Positions 34,192 to 46,030 are shown, counted from the stretch's first letter. The stretch: 64,000 nucleotides of DNA from Phytophthora hibernalis (GCA_012656075.1 JAAKBF010000168.1:496001-560000), one strand, 5' to 3'. Notes: generated by a model from the letters alone, not told the origin. Program-made: numbers and translations.

Positions 34192-35725
34192 TTAAACTTC
34201 TAGCAATCGACGCAACTCGAACGTCTCGCAGTGCTGCAAGGAGCCCAGGACGCCGGTCATTATACCCAGGTAGTGGAGACGTCGGCGTAGCAGCATTCCT
34301 GCGAACGTGTCGGGCAGTGGCGTGGCTCCAAGTCCGGTGAGGCACTCAATGTACATTTTCCGTGTCCTGTCCTGTTCAGTTCCGTCCGAGGCTGGCGCGG
34401 CGTCATGTGGGTCGGGAACGTGTTGAACATGTTGTTCCACTGAGCCTTAGGGACCAGGTCGATGCCCTGAGGGTACGGATCGAGCAGTGCCTTGCCGTTC
34501 ACGTACAACATCTCGGCGTTGCTCGATTCGCTCGGCACGTACTGCAGAATACTGCCACACAGCGAGTCCGGGTGCTTCTTCATATCCTTGTTGGGTGTCG
34601 AGGACACTACGCTCACGCCCACGGCGAGAAGTAGTACGGCTTGTGGGCCATCTCGTACGCCAGCCAGAACGTCTCCTTATCTCCCCAGGAGTAAGTGAAG
34701 CGGAAACGCTCGTTGGTGATGAACCACAGCATGACGTCCAACACGGTTTGTCCAGCGCGCTTCTTGTCAATGAGAACCAGCGACGAATCCATCTCGTGGC
34801 AGGTCTTTCCTCGGTACGCAAACGACTCGAGCACGTGTTCGGACGGGTCATCTCCTTGCGTGATGTTAAACTTGTCGTAGTCGAAGGTCTCAAACAACTT
34901 GGGCAGGTACTTCCTGCCCTTGTCATTTCCATTCACGAACTCCTTGCAATTAGCGAGCACGCGGTCGTAGAAGAACGTCGTCCCCGTCTCCTTGTAGCCA
35001 TCAAGATCACGCAGCGCAGCGAGGTCCTTCACGATAATATCATCGACATCCATGAGCATCACGTGGCGCACGTCAGTATGGTACATCGCAAGCGGTTTAA
35101 TCCACCAGCTCTTGAATTTCGTTGCCATTTCGTTCGTGATCACCCCCTGTGCTGCAAGATCCGAGCATACATCCACTAGTTCAATTCGGTTGTCCGACGA
35201 GAACAACATCTCTCTCGACTGCACCGACAGTTCGTCTTGTCCGCAGTGATACACCTGCACGAGCTCTTCATTGCCCAGACACCTGAGCTCCCGAATGAGT
35301 GATAACCCCATTGCTACCACTCTGTCGTGCATGCATATCATGACGCTGCGGTCGCGCATGACACTCCGGTCGAAACGTTCACCACGCTGGTAGTAGGGCG
35401 ACTGAGGGTGGAGGAACACAATGTCCCCGTCTTCGGGTACCCCTCCGTCTGTAGAGCTGCGACCGTCAACGAAATTGGACAGTAAACTGTGGGTGGATGA
35501 CCCGAAGGTGTCGAAGCTGTTGTCACTGCTGCTGATATTGTCGTCGCTGAGATACCCCGTCCCCAAAGCGACCGCCGTCATGCCGAATACTACGAGCAGT
35601 GGTAGAATAATTACCAGTTTGCGGTGACTGCGAGGAGGTGACGCGACCACTTTGCTGCCGTTGAGAGGGAGCGAAGCCTCTATTTCGCCGTCCAGCAAAA
35701 CTTCGTCGTCCATCGGTTCGGACAT
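34192..35725 (-). CDS. MNN1-like (GT71) type II glycosyltransferase, copy C
   Basis: Start ATG 35725 (MSEPMDDEVLLDGEIEASL). Anchor KLVIILPLLVVFGMTAVAL, WWIKPLAMYHTDVRH, DxD site VMLMDVDDIIVKDL, EMDSSLVLIDKKRAG, WGDKETFWLAYEM. The frame breaks at the C-run 34618-34620; one added base restores SPWGVSVVSS, present unbroken in copies A and B. A second shift at about 34350 restores YIECLTGLGATPLPDTF to TAA 34192. Copies B and C are closest to each other. All three are on one strand, which suggests tandem duplication. Confidence 0.8.
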
Positions 35726-36380
35726 GGAGCACCTGGATACACACAAAATGTTGGACTGACGTCGATCGGAGACTGGCGGCAGAGTCAAATCGCATTCGAG
35801 TAAAAGTGTGTGTGAGTGACGTCTGTCTGGGATGCGAGAATTTATATTGGATGAATGTAGCCACCTAGGGTTAAATCGATAAACTAACGAGGGTGAACTC
35901 AACAGACGTAATAATTGATACCCCGAGATGCACGATGATACTGAGAGGACGATAGGCAGGGAGCGGGATGAATGCTCAAAATTTCAAAACTGACCGGTAG
36001 ACAATAGCAAAGTGCAACTACGAAATACAGTTCACCGGTAATGTATTATACAACTGTATGCAGATGCTGGATGCTGTTGAAAACCACCACGCCGATACAT
36101 GTATTAATAGCACTAAAACATGCATTGGCAAATAATACCCGAGATGCCTGCGTCTCATATTAATTTAATACTGTATCCTCGATCATCGAGTCGATTCACA
36201 TTCCGGTTCTCGACATCCTGAAAGCATGGGATTAGTCGGAATTGGTGGCTCTCAGAGCGCGCGAAATAATGGTAACCTGGCTTGACATGTGAAGCTATTA
36301 ATACATGTAGCTGCGAGCAATGCTCGAAGTGATTCATTATAAGCTTCTACCGGTACACTATAATACTAACCATGAAACAT
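35726..36380. other. non-coding spacer upstream of GT71 copy C
   Basis: AT-rich, no gene. It should hold the promoter of copy C. Several TACATGTA/ATTAATA words occur, as elsewhere in this window. No specific element can be named. Confidence 0.4.
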
Positions 36381-36568
36381 CTACCCTTCGACCATGCCCT
36401 CGAACAGGAAGCATTGGTCTAACGCCGAGAGCACGCCCATGCGGGTGTCAAAGTAGAACATGCGACGCCGTAGCAACTGGGGCGCGAACTTCGCCGGCAG
36501 CGGCTCCGAACCGAGACCCACGAGGCATTCCATGGCATACACCGGAACGCGTCACTACGATCTTCTTG
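36381..36568 (-). pseudogene. relict C-terminus of a fourth GT71 gene
   Basis: Read from about 36542 to TAG 36381-36383, the minus strand gives MECLVGLGSEPLPAKF, QLLRRRMFYFDTRMG and LSALDQCFLFEG. It aligns with the C-terminal block of the three upstream genes (YIECLTGLGATPLPDTF, LLRRRLHYLGIMTG). It is too short to appear as a long ORF. The upstream part is missing; a hAT element begins at 36569. A one-base shift near 36543 precedes it. Confidence 0.7.
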
Positions 36569-38775
36569 CAGGGCCGCCGAAAAATAAATTGGGACTGAAG
36601 TAATGGCCATAAATATTATCACATTATTTATAAACGGCTTCCCAAGCCATGTCATTATTTATGAAGTCGGAACAATATTTTGTAATCGTAATTTATTGTG
36701 ATAACCCATTAATACTAAATTCAGGAAGCAAAAGTAATACATTAGCTTATATACATACATTTATGCACAGCCAACCATTCTGACAGAGCAGGTTGCATAC
36801 GACGGCTCCGCTCGAAGTGTCATTCCCCATATTCCTACGAGTCGCACCAAGTCCTCACTCCACCCTACAAGCATGCTGCGCGCGCCACGTCCTCGCCTCA
36901 TCTTCTCCAACGAGCAGGTCTCGATATACTTTTTCACGCCTTGTCGTGATCAGTACGACGAGCAGGTTCCTGAGTACTACCGCTGTCGGTGTGGTACCGT
37001 GCGCAAGCAGACGAGGCGCACTGGGTTCACAAACCTGATGCAACACGTCCGCGGTCAGCACCCCAACTTCCAAGACGAAATGCTAGCGGCTACTACTGAG
37101 GAGACCGGCTCGGTGATTCACTATGCCGGTGAACCGCTTTGGCTGGTTGGAATGGACTGTCAAGGGCAATTTGCCGCACATGTTCTGCGAGAACCCACTC
37201 GCTCGAAGGTAAGTCAAATGTATTAATACTATTTTGTTGTTTAATACTAATGAAATACTATTCTGTTTCTAGATACACCAACCTTGAGCCGATCTCCGTG
37301 GAAACCCTCCGGGCTCTCATGATAGCCGTCACAGGGCTGGTGGTGTCTGACATCACTGAAGAGCTACCAGACCTGGTCGACCTCATGCTGGATGGTTGGA
37401 GTCATGCGGGTGTGCACTACATCGCAGTATACGTCTGCCACGCGATTGATGGTGTCGCAAAGCATGCTCTCCTGTGCATGTCTCCGATCATCCAGGATCC
37501 TGACGATGACCTGTTTGCTCGCACCCACCGATCCTTCTTGGAAGGAGTGCTCGATCGATTTGGAAAAGCGCTGAGTGGCTGTGTTTACCTGGTGGGTGAC
37601 AACTGCTCCGTAAACAGGCTACTGGCTACAATCATGCAAGTCCCGCTGGTCGGTTGTGCGAGTCACAGGCTCAACTTAGCTGTAAAAATCCACCTCAAGC
37701 AGTACGAAGATGATTTGGCTGTCGTGCAAGCTCTCATGCTGAAGGTCCGGGCTATAAAACAGTCCGCAAAACTTCGGTAAGTTATTGTACTACTCATATT
37801 TGGATACTATTTATTTTAATATTTTTTGTTTTTACTCGTACACTTAGATTCAAGACCCCCTGCGACCGGTTATCCGCCAGGATACTAGATGGGGATCTAC
37901 GTTCGCAATGGTACACCGATACCATAAGCTGCTCAAGTTCCTGGACACGGAGGACGATGATATCATGGACCTGTTGCCCTCCCCAGCCTGCAACCGGCGA
38001 CTGAAAGCTCTCTATGCTGAGCTTAAAGACATCGAGTCTGTGTCGAAGGCCCTGCAAGCCAATGAAGTGAGCCTACTAGACGTCCGAGTTTGGTTTGATG
38101 GGCTCATTGCAGCACACCCAGCTTTTGCGGAATACATCGGTAAGAAATGGGCGATCAAGTTGCATCTATTCATTGATTCTAACCTTTTTGTGTTTATTAA
38201 TTTTTAGACCCGCGCGCGGCTATCGTTCTCTGCCCTGATTTTGAATCGGGCTGTGTCCGTATCTTAAAAGATAGCAGTACCCGACTCAGCGCCGCGGAGA
38301 AAGAGCGCTGCGGCCTTTCATTTGCAGCGCCGGTGCGGTGGATGAAGCAGAGGATGATTCGGAGGAGAACTCCTTTGTTCAGCGCCTAGAGAAATGTCGC
38401 CGGTGTGAAGCGCGGAAGCCTCGCTACTGCCTGATTGGCAGCATTCCACTAACGTCCTATAAGGTCGAGCGCTTTTTAGTGTGGCCCGAACTACGTTTGG
38501 GCAGGAGCGCAATGGCCTGCAACCTGCAACACTCGAGATGATTCTCTTCCTGCGCGAGAACGACCGATTCTGGTATGTTTCGACAGTCGATCGCGCCAAC
38601 TCGATAGCGGTAACAGTAACTGTGACTAATAGATGTTGAAGTTGCAATGCCATTATTTACGCGCCCGACGCAAATGCATGCCATTATTTATGATAGAGGT
38701 TGTAGTACCCTGTTCACATTATTTATGAAGAGCTGTTGGCTCTAATAAATAAAAATACCATAATCGGCGGCCCTG
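36569..38775 (+). mobile_element. complete hAT transposon with 8-bp target duplication
   Basis: Terminal inverted repeats CAGGGCCGCCGA (36569-36580) and TCGGCGGCCCTG (38764-38775) are perfect over 12 bp and start with the CAGGG typical of hAT elements. Both ends are flanked by TCTTCTTG (36561-36568 and 38776-38783), an exact 8-bp target duplication, the hAT signature. Subterminal repeats CATTATTTAT occur several times at each end, as expected for transposase binding. The element is 2207 bp and contains one transposase gene. A perfect duplication suggests a fairly recent insertion. Confidence 0.95.
36873..38639 (+). CDS. hAT transposase with BED zinc finger
   Basis: Exons: 36873-37208, 37273-37776, 37848-38139, 38208-38639, with introns 37209-37272, 37777-37847 and 38140-38207 (all GT-AG). 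BED finger CRCGTVRKQTRRTGF with LMQHVRGQHP. Core motifs: LVDLMLDGWSHAGVHYIAVY (first catalytic Asp), CVYLVGDNCSVNRL and VGCASHRLNLAV. The C-terminal dimerisation block FSVARTTFGQERNGLQ with LEMILFLRENDRFW follows a shift in the T-run 38473-38477; another shift lies in the C-run 37856-37860 (restoring RPVIRQDTRW). Each is a single missing base, so the gene may be intact in the real genome. The first junction also needs one base. Confidence 0.8.
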
Positions 38776-39113
38776 TCTTCTTGAACCTGCCAGCGTTGTA
38801 TACTCTCCTCATCAATATTTTGGCGAATAGCAGTGGCGTCTGCCTGTTCGGCTAGGCAGTCGCTAAATGTCTTCCATGGTCTTGCCACTGGCAACCTCCG
38901 TTCACTCAGACTGTAACCCGAGCCACACTTTCATTATGGCGTCCACCCTCGCGTTACCTTCACCTCTTCCTTTGATTTGCTTTTTTAAAAAGTAACATTG
39001 AAAATCGACCAATTCCTGCTCAATGTTGTAGATCGACGACATTGAGAAGCAGCCACTTTTCAGCTCACCTCCCATTTGCGTGTCTCAGCATCGGGATTTA
39101 GCTGAAAGATTAG

Positions 39114-39580
39114 CTCTTAACCCCAGTGAAATTTATCCTACGAAATACGATAAAATGGGTTTTGATGTCGCATACACAACGCGTTTTATCCTACCAAACG
39201 AGCGGTAGGATGAAAAATAACTTGGGGTTTATAAGGAGAGGTTTGTGGGAGCCAGAAGTGGTCAGTTGTCTCTTATGACATATCTGTTTTTTCTACCAGC
39301 ATCTAAGTCGTCGACGACCCAATACTCAATTCAGATCAAACACGTGTTTTAGTAGGATAAACATGGCCAGATGATATGTTATATGGGACAAATTTGAGAT
39401 CGACATTGTGTCCTCATGGTCGTTGAAGGACACCTAATTGGTGCCATTCCTGTAAAAACTAAGGCAGGTCTTTGTGGCAATGACCATGAAATCCCGTATT
39501 TATCTAAACTGTTGCGAAGAGAATGCAACAAACTTTCATCCTTTAATTTATCCTATGGCTGGGCTCACTGGGGTTAAGAG
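39114..39580. mobile_element. MITE with 15-bp terminal inverted repeats
   Basis: CTCTTAACCCCAGTG at 39114-39128 is the exact reverse complement of 39566-39580. The 467-bp interior has no gene and is AT-rich. The word TTTATCCTA recurs at 39132, 39185 and 39547 and inverted at 39353, with a further ATCCTACC/GGTAGGAT inverted pair at about 39188-39211. No obvious target duplication. The parent transposon family is not identified. Confidence 0.7.
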
Positions 39581-42350
39581 AATCTGGGTGAAGAAAGTCT
39601 TGCATTCATGACGTGTTAAGAGAATAGATTCTTTAAACATTTGCCTCTCAAAATTAATTGAGGTGCACTACATTTTAACACCTTAAACTTCCCTTCCGGG
39701 ATAAATGAACTGGCGGGGCTCTGTCGACACCGAAATGGAACTCTATCCGAGACGTCAGACGCGCATGAGTACCGACATCCACGGAGCTGTCAGTGCGCGA
39801 GTCCATGGAGTCGGTCGTGGCCGACTCTGGGCTCAACCACGCGCCGCAAACTCTTCGGACTTACGCTCATCAAGACGCGGCTTGTCATGCGTTGCGCGAA
39901 GCAGAAGGACGCGACTATCGGGTGCATGTTGCTCATGGTCTTCCTCTGCGCCCCTCCAATTGCAGCGGCAAAATTCGTCCGCCGGCGAAATGCTAAATGA
40001 CAACGTGAAGCTTGACCGCCACCAGATTGCATCCCTGCCATTCTTTCGTAAACTTTTATCCGGAATTTTACACTCCGTCAATAGACAGATTTCGAAGTCG
40101 TTCATATGCTATTCAATTCCTTGCGCCGGGATATTGGCAAGCGCAACTGAAATTGATTTTTTTATTTCGGAGCTTTCCTATTCTGCACACTGACTAACTT
40201 ACGACACAACGATGTAGCATAAGATGTGACAGTGGTCAAAATTAAACCCGTTCGATAAATTTAAGAATAGCCGCCCCTCCAAACGCTTAGCAGCGCTGGT
40301 GCGTGGTGTCGCCGCCCCACCCCAGGCAGCGCTGGCTGTTGGTGGTTTAACGCACCACGTTTATTGTCGGCTATTTTCAGAAAGGTTACATGTTTGAACG
40401 CGCAGCTCTTGCGCATCCATGGCTATCCTGAAAATGGACGGTTGTTTACATTCTTGTGCGTTCTGGTAGCTCTCCAAGCTGCTTTTCTCGCGCAACGAGA
40501 CGTGCGGCACTTCACGTGTATGGCGAGCGTATCCTAGCTACCGTAGTCTTCTGTATGTACTACTTGAGCAGCTGCTCGAATAGCTGTCTCCGTGCCTAGT
40601 AGCCTACTACTACTAGTAGGCGCGACGATTGGCGCAACGTTGCTGCTAGCACGCCGTAGAAGCCCTGTTAGAAGCGCAACATTTTGCTCTACCTCCGCAG
40701 CGTAGATGAGGCCTCAGCCGTCGATATCGAAGAGCTGCACGACCGGGTTGTCGCTTGCAAAGAGTGCGCTGAGCTCCTCCATGGAAGTTGGCGAGGCTAG
40801 TGTGCCAAACCAGAATATTTGCGTTAGAAAATTAAAATAGGTCTCCATTGTTATAATTTGGGGCAGCCTCAATGTTACCCATGGCGGGCCTGCCTTCGAA
40901 ACGACAGAACGCGGTAAACACAAGCATTTACAGTAATTTCACCCAGCAAATCATTTGACTTGGAAAATGTAAAGTTTTGACCTACCTTGCGTCCTGATAA
41001 GACATAAAAACCTCAAATAATTTATGTATGACCAGCCGCGCTGCGCTTGGGCGCCCCCGCGGTTCACTTCGCTCGCGATATTGAGATAGAATCTCCGGCC
41101 TCACGTGTTGCCCTTACGCTTTCGTCTCCGGGGGATCTGCCCCTGCCTTTGCCGTGACGCTGCGGGAACGCGCTCAGGGGCAGTGTTAGGTTGGTGCTAT
41201 GTCCAACCACGTCGCCTACCCCACTGTGTGTTATCCCAAGTTTTGTGTGCCAGTTCTATTTTCTGGCTCGAAACCGCGATCGTAGGTACGTTCAACAAGG
41301 AGCTACATGTACTCGTTTCGTGGTGCTGCCGAGTTCCGACGAGGTTCTGGTAAGCTGCTATATCACTTTCAAGCGCCTCCTCCTCAGCGTCGATTGCTTG
41401 TTGTCGTCGCACCTGTGATCGGTCTATCAGACCGACTCATCGTTGGAGATAACAGCACACGCAGCCAATTCATTATTCGATCTCTAATCCACCCTCACAC
41501 TGACCCATCGGTACCACGAAAATGTCTTTAAATAACCAGTCTCCTGTTCGCGAGACGCCCTGCCTGTTGCAACCTTATGTGCCTAGCCGTCCTCGAGAAA
41601 AATGCGTTTTAAGGCGGATATCGCAAAGTCTCAACAACACCAAATGCTTTGAATGTGAGGTTTCTCGTAAATGTCACCCCATCAAATTGACCAGCAGAAA
41701 CGCACATATTAATAGCGGTCTACATGTATTAATACAAGGATTACATATTTAAAACGTCAAGGAAAATTAACAGGTAACCAGATTATGGTAGCACAGCAGT
41801 CAATTCAGCTTATGGTGGTACACATATAAACTTCTGCTACATCTTTTCAACTTCAAAATGGCAAAAGAAAATTCAATACGTCATAAGAATTGCGAATGTA
41901 GACGTAGCTTGGAAGTCGAGATGAGGGGTAGGAAGGAAATCCGAAAGTGAGTTTCATGGAGTTAGACGTCCTAGTCCTGCTTGCTCTCTCCTACACATGT
42001 AGTTCTCCTATCTCCCTGTTTTCACTTGATCCAATTATGCAACGGACACACCAAACTGCAACGACACGGTCCGCGTGTACAATCACTTGCGATTTGTATA
42101 CTGCAACGGACACACCAAACTGCAACGGACACGGTCGGTCTCGTCAATGCATATGCAAATCACCATCTGATGTGCAAGTTGAAGCCATCCGCCCAATCAC
42201 CGTGCGCGATGCCAAAAGATCCGCCAATTAGATTACACCGTTCGTGTCTCCCCAATAGCTGCCCCGCAGACCACACGCTCGGCACGCGCAGGACGTGTGC
42301 CTAGAGGTAGCCAGCCGAGCAGACGACGAAGTGCAATCGTAAGACCCCAC
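39581..42350. other. long spacer, no recognised gene
   Basis: A 162-codon frame at 39705-40193 (+) has no recognisable domain and is low-confidence. 40603-40622 is a palindromic GCCTACTACTACTAGTAGGC-like sequence. 41030-41180 is a GC-rich island. The rest holds only short frames. Old, unrecognisable transposon debris is likely. Confidence 0.4.
42039..42135. repeat. two direct repeats of about 33 bp
   Basis: Both copies begin GCAACGGACACACCAAACTG: 42039-42071 and 42102-42135. They differ by one G near the end and are spaced 63 bp apart. No function apparent. Confidence 0.7.
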
Positions 42351-43213
42351 TCAATTCGAAGTCTCGAGCTTGGGTCCGAGCTTAGCACGCATCATCAAGT
42401 AGCGCAGCGTCTTCGTAGATAGACCCTTGGTCAGGAAGTCAGCGACTTGGATCTTGGACTCCACGTACTCCAGCTCAACTTCCTTGTTATTCACCTTCTC
42501 ACCGATGAAGTGGAAGCGAATATCGATGTGTTTCGTGCGCGCTTGGTAGTCGACGTTTTTGGCCAAAGCCATTGCTCCTTGGTTGCCCTCGTAGATCACC
42601 GTAGGCTCGCTCTGCTCCGCACCAATGTCCTTCTGGAGACGGCGCATCCAAACGCACTCCTTCACACAGTCACTCAACGCCATGTACTCCGCTTCGGTGG
42701 AGCTCAGCGCCACAGTCTTCTGGAACGTTGATCGCCACACCACAGGCGCATCACACAGCATGAGCATCATTCCGCTCACCGAGCGTCCGTCGTCACGGTT
42801 GCCAGTCCAGTCCGCATCAGAGTAGGCCTCAAGTTGAGTACCGAGTAGATGATTCCGACGTCCTTCGTCTTCAGTAGATACCGCACGACCTTGATCCCAG
42901 CATCCCAGTGCTTCTCACCAGGGTTCTCCAGGAAACGGCTACTGCTACCGAAATGTCGGGGCGCGTTCCGCACGCCAAGTACATTAGACTTCCCACAAGC
43001 GATCGATAAGGCTTCGACTTCATATTGGTTTTGTCTTTTCAGTCTGTGCCTCGTCAGCCTTGGTCAGATGTACACCAGGTTCCAGTGGTGTCAGGCACGA
43101 TTTTGCGTTCTCCTGACCGAACTTCTTGATGATCGACGTCGTGTACGCCTGCTGACTGATGGTCAATTATCTGCGCTCCATTTTGTAGTCAATCTCGATG
43201 CCGAGAATGAAGC
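42351..43213 (-). pseudogene. Ty1/copia fragment: end of reverse transcriptase and RNase H
   Basis: The RNase H part is clean: VALSSTEAEYMALSDCVKE, DYQARTKHIDIRFHFI, IQVADFLTKGLSTKTL, ending at 42351. Upstream, in other frames, are SRFLENPGEKHWDAGIKVV and, near 43200, RFILGIEIDYKMERR followed by a stop. These are hallmarks of copia pol. The fragment ends abruptly at about 43213, where the MULE exon begins, so it was either truncated on insertion or cut by the MULE. No LTR was recognised below 42351. Confidence 0.88.
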
Positions 43214-46030
43214 GAGGATGAACCCTACGGGGTCGCCCACGTTGATATGGATCGGGTTGATAACAAGGTACTGTTGTGGGGGTTCTTACTGTAGAATTAC
43301 GTGACCTTTAACTCACATCTCGTTTATGTACGCAGACCATCGCCCGCTGCATTATTTTCCAGATTTCACACATGAGGTCTCTGTTTTCGAGCTTTACCGA
43401 AGTGGTTCTAGTTGACGCTACGCACGGGACAAATTCTGAGCACTACAAGTTGTTTTCCTTTATGGTACACGACTCCTACGGTCACGGCCAACATGTTCAG
43501 GTACGGAACGAGTGCGAGGTCATTATAGATGTATTGGGGCAATAGTACACATGTATTTGTATTAGTTTGTAAGTGGTGTGTTCTAGTTTGTACTACAGTG
43601 CGGGCGGAAATTATACTGCCACCCAGTTTTCCCGCGATATTTCAACCAATAACGAGCTTCAAAACGCAACGCTTAGACCAATGAAAACGCCACAACAAAA
43701 CAAAGCGAATGGCGGTCGTTTGACGCCATTCGGCGTTCCGCAGCTTTGTCAACAGCAGAAAGAGTGCCGCGGTCACTGCTCTAGGCTGCGATTACTATAC
43801 TGCCACCCCGCCTTTCAGCAGGTTAGCCGCGTAGTTATCTACTAAGCTTCAGATATGTTGCAGGCTGTGTACTAACGGATCTATGCGTGTGTCGTATGTT
43901 TTATGGTTGATAGAATTAGTGGTGTTCTGCATGCCGAGAGGTTGGTCACTGACTGAGAAGGAGAAGGGGAAATTGGAGCTCTCCGCAAGTGCGGATTGAG
44001 CGAGCGAGCTATTTCGAGGTCTCTATAGCGTTCTAGACCGCTTGTGCACGCTTTTCTCGCCGACCTGGACGCCTACAACACCACCAAACGGTCCGGGCGG
44101 CCGCCGAAGCTTACCGTCACGGCCAAGCGGCGGTTGTTTCGAGAGGCTTCCAAGAGCCGTTTGAGCGCCCCCAAGCTTCAAAAGCAACTGGAATTGCTCA
44201 TTAGCGCTCACCGAATCCGACAGCTGCTTCAAAAGAGCCCAGAGTTCAAGTACGAGAAACGTATGGCGACTCCCGTGCTTACCAAGATGCACAAGGAAAA
44301 TCACCTCAAGTGGGCGCGTGAGAAGGTGATCTGGGACGCTGCAAAGTGGTCTCAGGTCGTCTTTTCAGATGAGAAGAAGTTCAACTTAGATGGCCCTGAC
44401 GGCCTACAGTTCTACTGGCACGATTTGAGGTTCGAACCGCAGATCTACTCTCGTCGCCAAAACGGAGGAGGAAGCGTGATGGTGTGGGGTGCATTTTGTG
44501 CCAAGGGAAAGAGTGAGTTGATGATTCTGGAAGGCTCGCAGAACAGCGAGTGCTATATCTACACATTGTCGGAGTATTTGCTGCCGTTTTTGGATCGTGT
44601 CTACGGTCGAGAGTGCATTTTCCAGCAGGACAATGCATCCATTCACTCATCCGGGCTAAGGGCTTCCTTGAGGAAGAAAATGTGACGGTGATGGAGTGGC
44701 CAGCAAAGTCGCCGGACCTAAATCCGATAGAGAACATGTGGGGCGTGCTTGCACGGGCCGTGTACGCGAATATGATTCAATGCCTAAGAGGTGCGTCGCT
44801 GTGTTGGAGCTTCAGGGAGCAAAGACAAAGTACTAGCTGGCTCTCAGGACACCCAGGGCACCACAAACGGCACTAAATAACTAGTGGCAGTATAGTTATC
44901 GCCGTACGTGTTGAAGTTGAAGTTGACATTTCTGACGAAAACACAGCAAGTTTTCATTGAAATCAAGCACGAGAACCGCCATTCGCTTTGTGTGTTGTGG
45001 GCTTCTCATTGGTCTAAGCTTGCGTTTTGAAGCTCATTATTGGTTGAAATATCGCGGAAAACTGGGTGGCAGTATAATTTCCGCCCGCACTGTAGTTTGT
45101 ATGAGTCTGTACTAGTTTGTGCGATTTTGGTAGCTGACAAAATATATTCTTGTTGCCCCAACAGCACGCTCTCGTTACAGACGAACGATCAGATACTCTG
45201 CGGCACGCTATCAAACAATCCAAGGCTTGCAATCGTGCTTGGTTAACGATTCGATGTGTAGTGGTTGACAAAGATTTCACAGAAATTGGAGTTTTCAAGT
45301 CGGAACAGCTTGACACACGAATTGTGTTATGCCAGTTCCATGCTGTCAAGTACATCCAAGATCGCATAGGTAGAACGGACTACGGGCTTGCGCCGCTTCA
45401 AGTTCGCTATTTGGAGATGTCAGATCTATGTATATCAGGCGTGAAGACGTGAGTACATGCGTACAATATGTGAATGTCAAAGATGACGAAGAGCTGACCT
45501 TACTTGATTTCGCTTTAAAGCTAGAAGTGGAGGATGTGTGTGTGGACGCAGCTATCGATGTTATTCTCAAGGAAGCAGACAGCCGAGCCGACGCTACACA
45601 CACCACAACATTCACCAGTCACGTAATGGCCATGGACAATAACGAGCAAAGAATTGCTTGGCTCAAGGAGCACGACACGGTGAAAAGTACGATCGACACA
45701 ATTGTTGGCGCCGTGTGGATAAATGGAAATCATTGGTGTGCGCTCTGTATAAGCCTCACAAAATGGACATACACGGTCATGGATCCTAGAAACGACAACT
45801 CAACTATTAACATGGTGGACGAGCTGTTTAAAAACGTCTTCTTCCCACTTCTGAGCCACGAGAAGAGATGGAGGCGTGAAGCTAATCGCGATTATCAGCA
45901 AATGGACGGTACGAGTTGTGGACCTCTCGTGTTAGCGTTTTTAGAGAGCTTCTTGTACCAACGATATGAGGCTCCTTCGGATGTTGATTACCTGAGGTAC
46001 AGGTACATGATCAAACTGCTGTTAACGTAG
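43214..46030 (+). CDS. MULE transposase fused to Ulp1-type cysteine protease, 5'-truncated
   Basis: Exons: up to 43267 (VAHVDMDRVDNK), 43336-43500, then from 45165. Introns: 43268-43335, and 43501-45164, the latter holding a mariner element. The MULE core gives EVVLVDATHGTNSEHYKLF (first Asp) and, after the intron, CVVVDKDFTEIGVFKSEQL (second Asp) with LCQFHAVKYI. The C-terminal frame 45428-46030 is a C48/Ulp1 protease: His in NGNHWCALCI, Asp in YTVMDPRND, Gln and Cys in QQMDGTSCGPLVLAFLE. The join between the two parts (45420-45450) needs an intron or a shift. MULE-Ulp1 combinations are known from plant Kaonashi-type elements. The N-terminus is missing at the copia junction. Confidence 0.75.
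43596..45092 (+). mobile_element. Tc1/mariner transposon inside the MULE intron
   Basis: The ends CAGTGCGGGCGG (43596) and CCGCCCGCACTG (to 45092) are flanked by TA at 43594-43595 and 45093-45094, the canonical Tc1/mariner target duplication. The inverted repeats are long: about 120 bp at each end align with only a few mismatches and small indels. The element is 1497 bp and carries one broken transposase. It sits wholly within an intron whose original length would have been about 165 bp. Confidence 0.95.
43931..44836 (+). pseudogene. Tc1/mariner transposase, internally deleted
   Basis: Start ATG 43931 (MPRGWSLTEKEKGKLEL), then a shift and a TAG in the HTH region (CGLSERAISRSL). The main frame 44044-44685 has HTH remnants (RLSAPKLQKQLELL), the first Asp in WSQVVFSDEKKFNLDGPD and the second in CIFQQDNASIHSS. 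After a shift comes the third acidic region, WPAKSPDLNPIENMWGVL. About 25 residues are missing between VYANMIQ and the conserved end (RCVAVLELQGAKTKY, TAG 44834-44836). It cannot be autonomous. Confidence 0.88.

Noticed and set aside
32752..35249. Plus-strand ORFs opposite the GT71 genes
   Set aside because: They recur at the same antisense position in all three paralogues because the sense sequence is conserved; shadows only.
39705..40193. 162-codon ORF (+) in the spacer
   Set aside because: No recognisable domain, biased composition, and an overlapping frame looks equally plausible; probably chance or unrecognisable debris.
42102..42135. CRISPR-like direct repeats
   Set aside because: Only two copies, one unequal spacing, eukaryotic context.
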